DNA of 64,000 nt from Linanthus parryae (lineage: Eukaryota; Streptophyta; Magnoliopsida; Ericales; Polemoniaceae), in the NCBI GenBank assembly GCA_023055425.1, contig JALGPY010000006.1, positions 76,320,435 to 76,384,434 on the forward strand. The letters run 5' to 3'. The notes under the pieces were generated by a model. It was not told the DNA's origin. It saw only the letters and a program-made list of their open reading frames with translations, and did no database searches. Both the position numbers and the translations under genes were made by a program. This document shows, in pieces, positions 30,583 to 41,521 of this stretch (position 1 is its first letter; each line of letters begins with the position of its first letter).

Positions 30583-33500
30583 TCAAAGCAAATTCTTGAT
30601 TAAGGAGTCTTGGGGCTCGAACTGCTCGCTCAGCTTCTCCACTTGTTTCACTTCTTGCTTCAGTAGCTCGCACCTAGCATTCATCTCATGATACAGCTTC
30701 AGAGCTTCATCAACCTTTTGCTTCTGCTGCTCCACCTTCTGCATCTCAGCTGCGAGATTCTGGTGACCGAGTTTCAAAGTTATGGCTGCGCGAATCAGCG
30801 TGACTCTGTCCTTGAGAAACTTGAAGCCCATTCTACCTTGGACTTTGGTCACGAGATTTTGGCACATGCCACATAGCAATTCAGCACTCTGGACCGAAAT
30901 GGTCGCAGGTGTAGCCGCAGACAGCTGCTCCAATATCCAAATGGCTTCAGTAAGGAACAGCCTCCTGTCAAAAGGCCCGATCTCCAGAGATCTCACAAAT
31001 GATCGGGGGTAGGTCAGACGCATTCGAACCACCCAGTCTACATCGGTTTGCTTCAAACCTGAGGAGACGTCAAAAAAAAGGTTATGATGTCAAAACTCGC
31101 AAGCGAATAATGCGACATGCGAACAGTAAAGCTCTACTTACCAGTTCCTTCCAGAATCTCATGAAGGGAAGGAATGCGGGCTGCCGGGTTGTTCGAAGAT
31201 TGTCCTCGCTCCATAGCCCTCCTATCAGCTGCGAGCTCCAATCTCTCGTAGTCGGGAGGAAGAGTGTAGGCCGCACCAGCTGCGACTGCATTCCCAGCCT
31301 GCGAGCCCCAAATGCTCCACGCAGGAATAGGTGCCTCGGGCTCAGTCGTCACCGGAGGCGAAGGGGCAGCCGAAGTCGCTTGGCGAAGGACGCTCTCAGA
31401 TGCGAGGACATCAGCAGCACTTGTCCTTCCCATCTCAGCACTAGCATGGACATCTTCACCCATCAGCACAGTGTCAGCTCCAGCATCGTCGGAAAGCTCG
31501 ATGATGTCCTCAAGAGGCTCACCCGTGTGGTCAGCAGCTGCGACGGGCTTCTCGGTATGGGAGCTCGGAACTGGAACATAGTACGCAGAGGGTTGACTTC
31601 TCTGCTCCAACTCTGGTTCTTCAGCATAACCTGCGACATTAAATGCGATGACATGAGGTAACTTGCGTTATAAGTTATTTTGCTATCTTTGCTAAAGCTA
31701 AGAGAAAGCACCTCCACGCGAAGGTGGGATTGAGGTATCCTCATCATACACTAAGGACGTGGAACCATGCCCTATCAGTGTGTCCTCACTAAGCAAGTCT
31801 TTAAGAGAAGCGTGACCTGGGATGCGAATAAACCAGTCATGATTCTGCCTTAAGTTGCTAAGAGCCTAGTACGTGCGAATCACTCAAATAGTTACCTGAG
31901 GGTTCTCCGCATTTGCCTACTAACCAACGGCGAATGTCAGCCTTTGACACACCATGCTTTAACGCACCCACAATAACATCTCTATAAGTCACTGCGAGAT
32001 TGAAGATCTCACCTTTATCGCCACCTGCGATCTCTTCGAAGTCTGCTTGGACTTGCTCCAAGGCCGCTGCATCCTCTCCGGGAACCTCATCTTCCTCTTC
32101 CACATGAGGAGCCACTTCTTCGGGAAGCTCGTCTTCCTCGCCAACTGGACGCACTAAGTCGTCAACATGCTGCTCTTCAAGGCTCCGCTGTTTCACACGC
32201 TCGAGCTCCTCTTCCTCTCGCCGCCTTCTTCTTTCAGCAGCCTCCGCGGCTGTCTTCCGGGACTCAGCAAGAACGTCCTCGCTTATGGGCTCATCTGGAA
32301 TGCCAGAATCGGCATCTCTCTTTTGTCTCTTGGCCACAAGGCCACCAATGGTTTCATCATCATCATCTGCGAATACCCAATTGGTTTAAAGAAAAGAAGT
32401 GCAAAGAAGTTACGATAAGGGGAAAGGAAATGCGACGGAGGTACCTCCTGATTCTTCCTCATGCATCACAACTGTTACTTCTTCTTCATCACTCGCTTGG
32501 GGCTCCTGCCTCTCTTCTTCTTCCTCTTGATTGAAAGGAACAAAGGTCTCAACTGCGAGATCTTTCCGCACTTTGCTGGGCATGCGACCTTTGCCTTTGT
32601 CCTTGATAGAAAGGGACCTCACTGGGGGAGAAGCTGGGGCATTCCTAGGGGAAGAAATCGTAATTCCCTTTTGCCTAGGTCTCTTCACTCTTGGCGCCGC
32701 CGTCGCTGGAGGAGACGGGTCATCTCCAGGAGGAGACGGAGCCGGAGGATTGTCTATCAGCGAGTCAGCAAAAGCATTCATGACCGCGCGAATCTTCATT
32801 TCGAGCTCAGGTTCCATCCTCCACGATAGCCGGAACGACTGCCCTTCTCTCCTGGTGGCAACGATGGCGTTGACCAATGACTTGGAGCGATCGCCAGCTG
32901 CGAATCGCCGCACATGACACTACAACCGTACAGAGTAAAGAGGTCAGCATAAGGAAATCAAGAAGCTTAATGCATGTGGAGAAACCGCTTACCTCCGCAA
33001 ATGCCTTGCTATATCTGGCGACATGCGTATCGCCCTTCTTAATTGCGGCAACTTGCTCCTTCAGAATGACATCAGGGCACAAATGATTCTCCCGATCCCA
33101 CAGTGAGTAACAACCATACTCAGACTCGCTCAGACTGCAAGTAGGGCGAAACGGAAAGGAGTTCCTTTTGATCAAGGGAGATCTACCTGGCTGCGCGGCC
33201 GACTCCGTCTCAATCCTCGTTTGCTGGGCAACCCAGTATGCGAGCCAGTTCTGGGAACAGCCACCCTCGCGGGTTCCCGCAGGCTGCTCAAAAGGAAGGT
33301 TGTTCATGAAAACCGTCTTGCACTCCTTTGTTAGCAAGCGCTTGTAGCATCCTCTGAAAATGGACTGGGGCCAGATTGATGGGGCCACTGCATCAAAACC
33401 AAACTGAGGAGAAACTCGAGTGGGGTCAACGTCCACGGTAAGCTTTTCGTACCTCGGCGCGAGCTCACGAATATGCTCTGCAAGGGCAGGAAGGGAACCT

Positions 33501-34873
33501 CGCAGACACCAGCAAAAGAACTCGCGATAGCGCTCATGAAAATGAGGTCCCCCTTCAAAGAGAAGCTCTTCTGAAAAGACCATGCCTTTAGAGGGGTACA
33601 GCTTTGGGAACCATCGCACGTTCTCAATGCGCTTGGCATAGGGCCTGGCAGTAAACTCCTTCCGTTTGTCGCATATCAAACTCCAAACGCACTTGGTGTT
33701 GCCTGTTCCGAACCATCTCGCAGCTCTTCCGCTGTTGCGCGCTTCTGTCTCGCCTGGGGGACACCACTTATCAAGTTGGAGAGCAGTTGGAGCATAAGAC
33801 GGCCAGCGCTCGAACACCCACATTGTCAAAAAGGAAATATTGACAAAAGTCAGTACATCGAGGCGGCCACGCGACTCCCTCATAGCCAGAACCAGCTGGT
33901 CAAGCCTATAGTACAGCGTGCCCAAGACCAAGGGTCCGAGTGCGACCCTCTGGCCAAGAGCGAGCCTCATAGCAAGTGGCAACACATGGTAGAAGACTCC
34001 GTCATGGGGGTGACCATTAATCAAGTACCTCGACAGCCAGGCACAGAGAAAAGCACAAAGGGTCAAGTGATAACCCTTACCCTCTACGTAATTCTCGGCC
34101 TCTGGATCCTCGCTCAGGAGTTTCTTAGTAATGCTGCTGTTCGCATAATCGCGAAAGAAGTACTGCAACCATTTGTTCCAGGTATTCTTCGCGGATGTAT
34201 CAACCAGCTGCCAGTTAGGAAGAGGCTTGGTAGTGGTCCACCGAGTGGAGATTTTCTTCACCTCTGCCAAGCATTCCTCCATCTGCGTGTACAAGGCAAT
34301 CTCCGCAGATGTCCTCAAGGGACTCAGAGGGTCCACCTCGCCCATGGGGGAAAGCTCGTACAGCATTTGAACGTCCTCGAGTGTGGGGGCAGCCTCGAAC
34401 TCAGCAAAATGGAACGTATGAGTCGCAGGCGAGTAACGGGATAGAAGGTCTAGAAGCATGGACTGATCCAACTTCACGGCAGCACCCTTCATAGCACGGA
34501 TAGCAAAGTATACGCCGGCTTCATTAAGAGTCTCGGCGTGATGATCCAACACGTGGTCGATCCACTCATCCATATAGTCCAATTTCTGGACGAACGCCTG
34601 AGTAGAAATCGCAGTATATGGGAAGTGCCCGTTCTCGATCCCCAATCGAACTACATCCTCGGAACCAACCAACTCGAGCAAGGCTGAGTTAACTGGGCGA
34701 GTCAGCGTCAGCAATCGCTCAACTGGAACAGGATCAGGCATCCTCTTCGCCTTTACCCTCGCATGGTAAAAATCTTTGCCGCCTAAAAAGGGGGATTTTC
34801 GCCACAAGGCCTGCGGAAGGTCGGGTATCTCTTCATCTTCCTTCACGGGTCTGGTTACTCTTGTCTTGGCCAT
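30583..34873 (-). CDS. Antisense six-exon gene for a plant mobile domain protein
   Basis: Exons on the minus strand: 34873-32993, 32919-32445, 32366-31896, 31816-31712, 31630-31142 and 31058-30583. The five introns are 73-83 nt with GT-AG ends, all junctions keep the frame, and coding length is 3897 nt, giving about 1298 residues plus stop. Exon 1 carries a plant mobile domain (PMD, the aminotransferase-like family of MAIN and MAIL1), recognised from PTLEDVQMLYELSPMG near residue 160, the LCAFLCAWLSRYL block and LPLAMRLALGQRVALGPLVL. The C-terminal half is Ser/Pro/Glu-rich with basic clusters (KRPRQKG, KRQKRD) and two coiled-coil-like segments (in exons 3 and 6). The ATG at 34873 (MAKTRVTRP) is preferred over an upstream in-frame start lacking support. 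Function in the element is unknown; nuclear location is an inference. Confidence 0.88.
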
Positions 34874-35548
34874 TCCTGTGGAAGAGCAAGAAAAAGGGGG
34901 GAGAAATACCACACTTCAGTTTGAATTTTGGAATTCAAGATCTATGCAAAGGAAGACGAACAGTTCCGGTATCGATTTCAGAAATTGGGGAGTTGGAAGA
35001 TCCAATATTGTTGAAAGATTAAAACGAAGCAGGTTCAAAGATCAAAGCCTCTTCACAAATTTCATGGGTTTACAGATTCAACGCAGTTCAAGGCAAACAC
35101 TGGTATCTTAAATCAAAAGTAAACGAGGCCAACCTTGTTTTCTTGAAGCCTGCTTGGATATGCACAATTGAAGAATACGATTTGCAGTTCTGAACTGGTG
35201 ATTGATTATCTGGATCTGCTCTCGAAGATCTCCGGGTACCATTCACTTTAAGAGAAAGAAGTGATGCTTTGCAATAATGGGGGATACAAGGTATTTATCC
35301 AAAACAATGAAGGGTTGCGCCCTTTCGATAGTCGAATCGCAACCGTCACCGTCGAATCGCGCAATCACAGGACAAGCTGACGTCACGCCTAAAACCCTAA
35401 GGGTCAGACGGCACGACTCTAGGGGTTTTAGGTCATAATGACACGCACGGGGGCTGAATCTACCCGTATTTAAATTGGTGCGTGGCGGAGACGCGTATGT
35501 TGGTTTCCGCGCATGGAAGTCTATACGGCTATGAGTCTTCACGCGCAG
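34874..35548 (-). promoter_or_regulatory. Putative promoter and leader of the antisense gene
   Basis: No ORF on either strand has recognisable content. The minus strand carries GGATAAATAC at 35291-35300, a TATA-like motif that would give a leader of about 390 nt before the ATG at 34873. This is the only evident region from which the antisense gene could be transcribed, unless the 3' LTR acts bidirectionally. Confidence 0.35.
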
Positions 35549-35560
35549 AAAGGGGGCTAA
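35549..35560 (+). other. Polypurine tract of the Tat element
   Basis: AGAAAGGGGGCTAA lies directly before the 3' LTR start at 35561; the purine run matches the position and composition of a polypurine tract. Confidence 0.8.
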
Positions 35561-36187
35561 TGTAGATACTGCTTTCTGACATGACAGATCTTGGCCACGT
35601 GGCAGCCATCCAGCACACCATATTGTGCTCCATACACACTGGATCACCAGCCGAGCTGATCCATGTGGGGGCTGCGAGACAGAGCCCTCGCATACCACTG
35701 CACGGGACTTGTAGGGACTTAGTGGTTTGGAGGCTAGAGTAAGCCCTGTCGCGTGCGAGCCAAGCCCGCACGCGACCTTTAGTAACTGTTTTGAGAGATT
35801 TATGGCACGAGCTCCATAAACCCGGTCAATCCGGTCAAACCCGGTCAACCCCGTAACGGTTCCGGTATTCGCGCACCACGTGCTCTAACGGTCCCTATAT
35901 ACTCGGACGAACGTGCCGTTATGGTTAAGCTAATTAAGCCGCCATCAATGGGCGCATTAACCACACTACAACGGTCACGTTCTCCAGTATATATAGATCG
36001 TCAACCTTTCCATACAAAGGAGAACACACTTACCATACGCGGAAGCTCTGCCAAACCTCTGTCTCTCTCTCAGACATTGCTACTGACTTACTCTCTCCCT
36101 ACACACAACCCCACTCTTCCTGTGCGATCCTTGATCCACTACACACGGTGCACACGGAGGTCTCCCCGCCGGAATCTCTTGTGCACA
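35561..36187 (+). repeat. 3' LTR of the Tat element
   Basis: 627 bp, indistinguishable by eye from 20962-21588, followed by the TSD ACAAT at 36188-36192. Confidence 0.95.
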
Positions 36188-36192
36188 ACAAT

Positions 36193-36787
36193 CAAAGAAC
36201 CAAGCCCCAAAAAAACCCCAATACAGAAACTAAGAAGTAAAAAACATAGTCTTTAAAGAACAAAGACAAACAGGACTTAAGAACACTAATCGACGTGTAA
36301 TGTATCGGAGCAGTGTATCTCTTCATCATTGTGCACCGCCATTAAGTCGTGTTCTAGATAAGTCTGCAGAAAGACTAGTGGATGAACCGAGTAGATAGTT
36401 GTATCTTCATTTTCAGCCCCTTCGTTGCCATCACATGTGCCGGTTCAGAAAAGAAAATATAAATTATTTATATTCATTGTCTCTATGTTTGAATTGTGTA
36501 ACTTTAAATTATTTATATACTATGCGATATCTCGTGTTAAAGCGCGGGTTCAGAAAAAAATCGTTATTCATATACAGTGACTTTCACCGAATTTCTTTGC
36601 GAATCATGGAAAGACATTTAGTTTATCACACAATATATATGGGATAAACTTGATTGGTACCAATTGTCTATAACCATGCTCAAGGGTGGATTCAGCTATT
36701 TACCATAGTAGGGGGCTAAAATGTTGTAACAAATTCAAATGCAAATTTCTGAGCCATTAAGAACTTGTTTGGTGACGCGTTTTATTT

Positions 36788-36818
<31 letters not shown>

Positions 36819-37028
36819 TTGGCTTTATGAAGCTCTCATGTTTTATGTCTAAAGCAGGTTGTTAATGTGTTTGGTAATTGTTATTAAGCTACTTTCTGGA
36901 TAACAACTGCTTTCCCACCGCAAATTTGAGAAGCTTGGGAATAATTTCTTTCTCGAAAATGTTTTCTGATATATTTATAAATTACTATATTAAGAATGAC
37001 ATAAAAAAATTAAAAAAGTAACTATCGA
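36193..37028. other. Intergenic, with a TA microsatellite
   Basis: No gene. A (TA)n run of about 28 bases lies at 36792-36819. Confidence 0.5.
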
Positions 37029-37037
37029 ATTGCAAAA

Positions 37038-37303
37038 GAGTAATGATAAGTAGCCAACTCTCGTAGCCAGAACGGTAGCCCGAATATGAAGTGGCATGTC
37101 ACGTCAACAAATTGATGAAGGAAAAGAATAAACTAATAACAAGAAAAGACAAGAAATCAAAACAAAGTAGAATGAAAAGGAATGTCATTAAAAAAAAGGG
37201 AAAATAATATTTTTTTCTTCTTTTCCTCTCTCAATGTGCTGATGTGTCACGTCATTTTCGGGCTACCGTTCTGGCTACGGCAGTGGGCTATTTATCATTA
37301 CTC
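37038..37303. mobile_element. MULE-type MITE with perfect 9-bp TSD
   Basis: GAGTAATGATAAGTAGCC at the left is mirrored at the right by GGGCTATTTATCATTACTC, and the inverted match extends about 70 bases, including GTAGCCAGAACGGTAGCCCG. ATTGCAAAA precedes (37029-37037) and follows (37304-37312) the 266-bp element. The 9-bp TSD points to Mutator mobilisation. Confidence 0.88.
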
Positions 37304-37312
37304 ATTGCAAAA

Positions 37313-38390
37313 CCATGTATGATATTTTCATTCCGAAACTTACAACAATTCTTATAATGCATAACTACAAATCACAAAATGCAAATGAGAAGTATTCCAT
37401 ATATATAATTTACCAAATATTTTTAAGTGGATTTCTGCAGTAGCTTTTTCAAAGCACGCCAGAGTTGCTTTCTAAAACACCATAGGATCCTAAAACTGCC
37501 CTGGAAATTATTTTTATGGCCTAAATATATAGTCTTTTAGATAAGTGAAATATAATTTGTTTGGGGCATAAGTGAAATATATGTGAATACTAATTATGAT
37601 ACATCTAAAAGAAATACGTAAACTATCTAATAAGAGAATGACTGTTTTGGAAGAATTTCTAACAACCTCTAGAATGTAACGATGTTGGCTGCTATCTAAA
37701 TAAATCTACATGGTAAAATATCTACAATAAAAATTTAGTGGACATCCTCATTTGGGCAACCCTTGATTTATGTTCCCAACAATATTTATTTTTTCATGTT
37801 CTCTAAATCATATTACTCTTTTGAAAAGCATCAAATTTCACTCGTCCTACACAAAGTATTACATTTACTTGAGAGTGATCTTTTTGGCACACTTGCACGT
37901 TTTTCTCGATGAGTGCTTGAATGATGCAAGCTACGTCATTTGCAGCAATATCGTTTTGCTATGAAGTATCGTCCACCGCACCCCCTTTGGTTTCTATCAT
38001 ATTAGTGTGGAGTCCATTTCAGTTTCAAGACCTATGTAGTCATGTTTCGCTCCCGTAAATTTTATGTAGGCACACTGTCAATAGTTGATTAATGTAAAAG
38101 TCAATAATTTTAATATAGATGAATTGATCTTAAGCTTCACATAGGAAGACATGAGTCATTAGTGAATCATTTCTCTAATATTTTTTAATCATCGCTAGTC
38201 TTTTTGTGACAACGTAGTGGCCTAGTGTGGATTTTACTGAAAATATTTACACTCTTCTTCTTAAGAGGGCTTTGCATATTAACGATAATATCAGAACATC
38301 TACGAAATGCAAGTAAAAGGTAAAAACGTGAAATGGGTATGTTATAATATGTAGTGTAGAAGTTTATAATACAGGATATTTATCCATAAA
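37313..38390. other. AT-rich intergenic DNA, no gene seen
   Basis: Only a 64-codon open frame (37770-37964) without recognisable content. Confidence 0.5.
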
Positions 38391-38618
38391 TAGGGATGGC
38401 AATGCGGCCCGCTCCGATCCGAGATCCGATACTGTTGATCCGTGAGCTGTTTACAGTAACGGATCGGGTTCGGACTATTTTAGTGATTCTTACATGATCC
38501 TATCCCGATCCGATCAGTATCCGAACGGATTCGGATCGGATTTGGATCAGGATGGTACATTTCGGATCGAATCGAATATGTACTGATCCGATCCAAATCC
38601 AATTCGTTGCCATCCCTA
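38391..38618. mobile_element. hAT-type MITE with 8-bp TSD
   Basis: It begins TAGGGATGGCAAT and ends GTTGCCATCCCTA, a 12-bp TIR. Flanks 38383-38390 (TCCATAAA) and 38619-38626 (TCCGTAAA) form an 8-bp TSD with one mismatch. The interior is packed with GATCCGATC-like and CGGATCGGAT-like inverted motifs. Confidence 0.85.
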
Positions 38619-38782
38619 TCCGTAAATTTCTTGAAATATATACTGAGATGAGTAATATTCATGAAGATTAATTGAATATGTGGTGATGTTGGTGACTTTT
38701 ATGACTATGTTACGCATAGAGGGTTTAACTTTGACAGAATTACGTACGAAAAAAGTTCAGTGATACGTGCAGGAAGAGAAAC

Positions 38783-40023
38783 TGAAGGGGTGTACAGTAG
38801 GTAAAAATACATGATCAATACTCTAAAAAGGGTGGGGGGGGGGGGTTTGAATAGACTATGCCAACTTTTGCTAAACTTTCAAGAAGAGTGGTTTCAAAAA
38901 GATTCGTATTGTATTAAGCGTGTTTCAAGGCCTTGAAATGATTTTCAAGCCCTTGGAATGAAAACAATTGAAGTTTAAAAGATAAGTCTATTTCAAGGCC
39001 TTGAAATGAATTTCAAACCATTGAAATGAAACTGTTTTGAATGCTGCAAAAGATCTAAGTATGGAACTGAAAAGTAAATGCAAGAGACTCAAGATATATT
39101 GAGTTCAGCCTACTTGGACCTACATCTCTACCTCATGGATCTTCTCCCTGCAGGATTTTCAACATAATTCTTATTAATCCACATCTAAGTCCTAGATCTC
39201 AAGCATAGAGAGATGCCTTACTCTGTTATAGCTTGTGGTTCTCACTAACCTATCTAGTATCTGCTCTAGCTATCTGATTAACTAGGAATTCTCTATTGTT
39301 CACCTTGAACAATCCTTGAGAATGAAAACTAGAAGTATTAAAAAATATATACAAATGAAGTTCAGAAGAGAAGAACACTAGAGCTGAATCTGCAGTGAGT
39401 ATGCAGTGTTCATCTGTTGCTTGGGTTGAGAGAAAATGAATCTGCTTCTTGTTGCTTGACAATCCCTGAATGTGTTTGTGTGTCTCTTCTAATTTTCCCG
39501 TTGCAATGCTACAGCTTTCCTTCTTTTTCTAGATCAGTTTGAACTGAAGATCTTCAGGATCTTCTCTGTAACAAACTTCCCTATTTTGTAGCTTCAGCTT
39601 TGACTTATTTTATAGCTTCTCCAACGGATAGTTTGCCTAGTTTCTTCATTGATACTGATTTGATATTGTATAAAAATCTGTTAGGAAGCTTCCAAACACA
39701 TCAAAATGATCACAAAATCAAATCAACTCAGAATATTCTTTTGCTGCAAAAACTCAGGTTAGGAAATAGTTCTTGCAAAATAGGAAATAAAATTTCCCTG
39801 CAAAACTATGTCAAACAAATGGAATATATGCTATAAACGTGTCAGGATACTTAATATTTCATCATTAAGTATCAACTAATCAAGCACATGGTTTTAGGAG
39901 TTGAATCAAGATCAGAAACTCCCCCTAAGTTTATGCCGATAAGGCACAGTCAGTTTCAAGGCCTTAAAATAGACTAGCTATTTCAAGTCTTTGAAACTGA
40001 GTTGTAACTGAGTTGAACTTACA
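38783..40023 (-). repeat. 3' LTR of the copia element
   Basis: 1241 bp, homologous to 55844-57066 along its whole length. It contains a G homopolymer at 38833-38845 and several copies of the TTTCAAGGCCTTGAAA-type palindrome. Confidence 0.92.
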
Positions 40024-40038
40024 ATCTCCCCCTTGATG
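40024..40038 (-). other. Polypurine tract of the copia element
   Basis: On the minus strand CATCAAGGGGGAGAT abuts the TGTAAGTTCAAC start of the 3' LTR. Confidence 0.85.
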
Positions 40039-41076
40039 AAAGACAAAACCACAATCTGTTTCATACTATGTTTCTGCAAAAAATACTCATTAGTGTATAG
40101 AACAGTCAATTATAGCACATGATATCCAAAAGAAATCCAACTTATTAACTTACACAAAACATCAAAGTTTAGATAGTTCTACTGACCAAAAACCAGTTCA
40201 GATGTCCTAGTAAGCTGATAAATAAAAACCTAATTATTCTCCCCCTTTTTGGATTTCATCAAAAAAAAGAATGAGAAGATGTTGGATCAAATTTTTTGGA
40301 ATGATTTTTGAAATACTGTTTGAAAAGATAGAATTTTCAAGACTTTGAAAAGGATTTCAAGGCCTTGAAAAAGATAAGAAAGAGTAGGCAAGAGTTAAGG
40401 GTTTGGGTCATCATCTTCTTGCTGCTCTGCATCTTCTTCCTGACTATTTCCCTCATCGTCATCAGCTTGTTCTTCTTCCTGTTGAGCCACATCAACTTCC
40501 TGAATGATTGAGCTTATGGTCTTGATCACACTGTTAAACAGGAAGTTTAACCCTTATAATACCTTCCTTCCATGTTTCAGTTTCTTCTTTACAAAAGACA
40601 TTTTCTTTGTCAATGAAGAATTTTTCTTATGATTCATTCTTTCAGACTCCATGCTAGATTCTGGCTCAGCTTCTTGAAGTTCTTTCTTCTTTCTGTCTTC
40701 CTTGAAATTAAATAGATTTCATATGAACTTGAAGTTGCATTTGAATCCGAGTCTTGAATGTAGATCTCTCTTTTCATTTTACCTTGTATGCTATATCAGC
40801 CTTCTTCTTCACCTGCTTAGGGATACCAATCTTAATCCCTTTATGTTTTTCTTGAGCAGTCTCCACTGTCTTCTTCTTCTTGCTGGATACTGGTGTCTGA
40901 TCTTTCTTTGCCTTCTTAATAGGAGGAGGAAGTGCCATTCCTTCTGCTGTTGGAGTCTTTGAATTGGAATCCCCTTTGATGGTCTGAACCTCTTCCACAA
41001 TTGCCTTTCTTCTCTTCTCTGTGCTAGCCTTTCAACCACCAACCATCTTGATTCTGTCAGAGGCTCTTATAGTGCT
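40039..41076 (-). pseudogene. Degenerate Lys-rich third ORF downstream of copia pol
   Basis: On the minus strand an ORF can be followed from an ATG near 41076 (MSTIRASDRIKMVGG, then a stop) into a Lys-rich stretch at 41024-40774 with KKAKKDQTPVSSKKKK and PKQVKKKADIAYKVK. Below 40774 the frame is lost, though acidic Glu/Asp-rich text at 40390-40490 suggests a continuation. Its place between pol and the 3' LTR is that of the extra ORF of SIRE/Maximus-type elements. No membrane segment is visible, so an envelope role is not supported. Confidence 0.4.
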
Positions 41077-41521
41077 CATTAGGGTTTGGGGAGAAGAAGA
41101 GTGAGCTAGGATAGATACGAAGGAGAGAAAGAAAGAAGAAGATAAATAGAAAAGAGTTTTAGTTTGAAAAGGAAACTAAATATTCTTTCTAATCTTTTAA
41201 GATCTGCTGAATCAAAAAGATTCAAGTTTTGTGTGTGCCGTTGGAAATAAAAGATATAATACTATTTTGGCTGAAAAGAGGTATTTGAAAAATTAAGGGG
41301 CAAAATTGAGCAATTATCTACAAAGATAACACCCAACATTGAAAGATCCAAATTATTGTCTAACTAACATACAATCTTATTTTCAAGTCTTTGGAATGGA
41401 TTTCAAGGCCTTGAAAAGCTATATGGTTTTAAGCACATATACTCAAAGCTTTGAAAAGATTTTCAAGGCTTTGAAAATAAATTCAAACGTTTGAAACACA
41501 TAATACTTACCTGATTCTTCC

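Larger units (their letters stand above)
20962..36187 (+). mobile_element. Young Tat-lineage Ty3/gypsy element with antisense PMD gene
   Basis: Two 627-bp LTRs (20962-21588, 35561-36187) show no difference I can find by eye. ACAAT flanks the element on both sides (20957-20961, 36188-36192), a perfect 5-bp TSD. The interior encodes gag, protease, RT, two RNase H domains and integrase on the plus strand; a second, archaeal-type RNase H after the native one is a mark of the Tat lineage. Downstream lie a tandem array, a spacer and a six-exon antisense gene with a plant mobile domain. Extra ORFs, some antisense, are known between pol and the 3' LTR in Tat-group elements such as maize Grande. Gag has two compensating frameshifts and a stop separates protease from RT. 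Confidence 0.95.

Noticed and set aside
20962..36187. Strand-biased enrichment of TGCGA across the Tat element
   Set aside because: TGCGA outnumbers TCGCA on the plus strand over much of the element, but the bias reverses over exon 1 of the antisense gene and the tandem array inflates the count, so it is not a uniform signal.
40774..41076. Envelope-like protein in the copia element
   Set aside because: No signal peptide or membrane segment is visible in the Lys-rich remnant.
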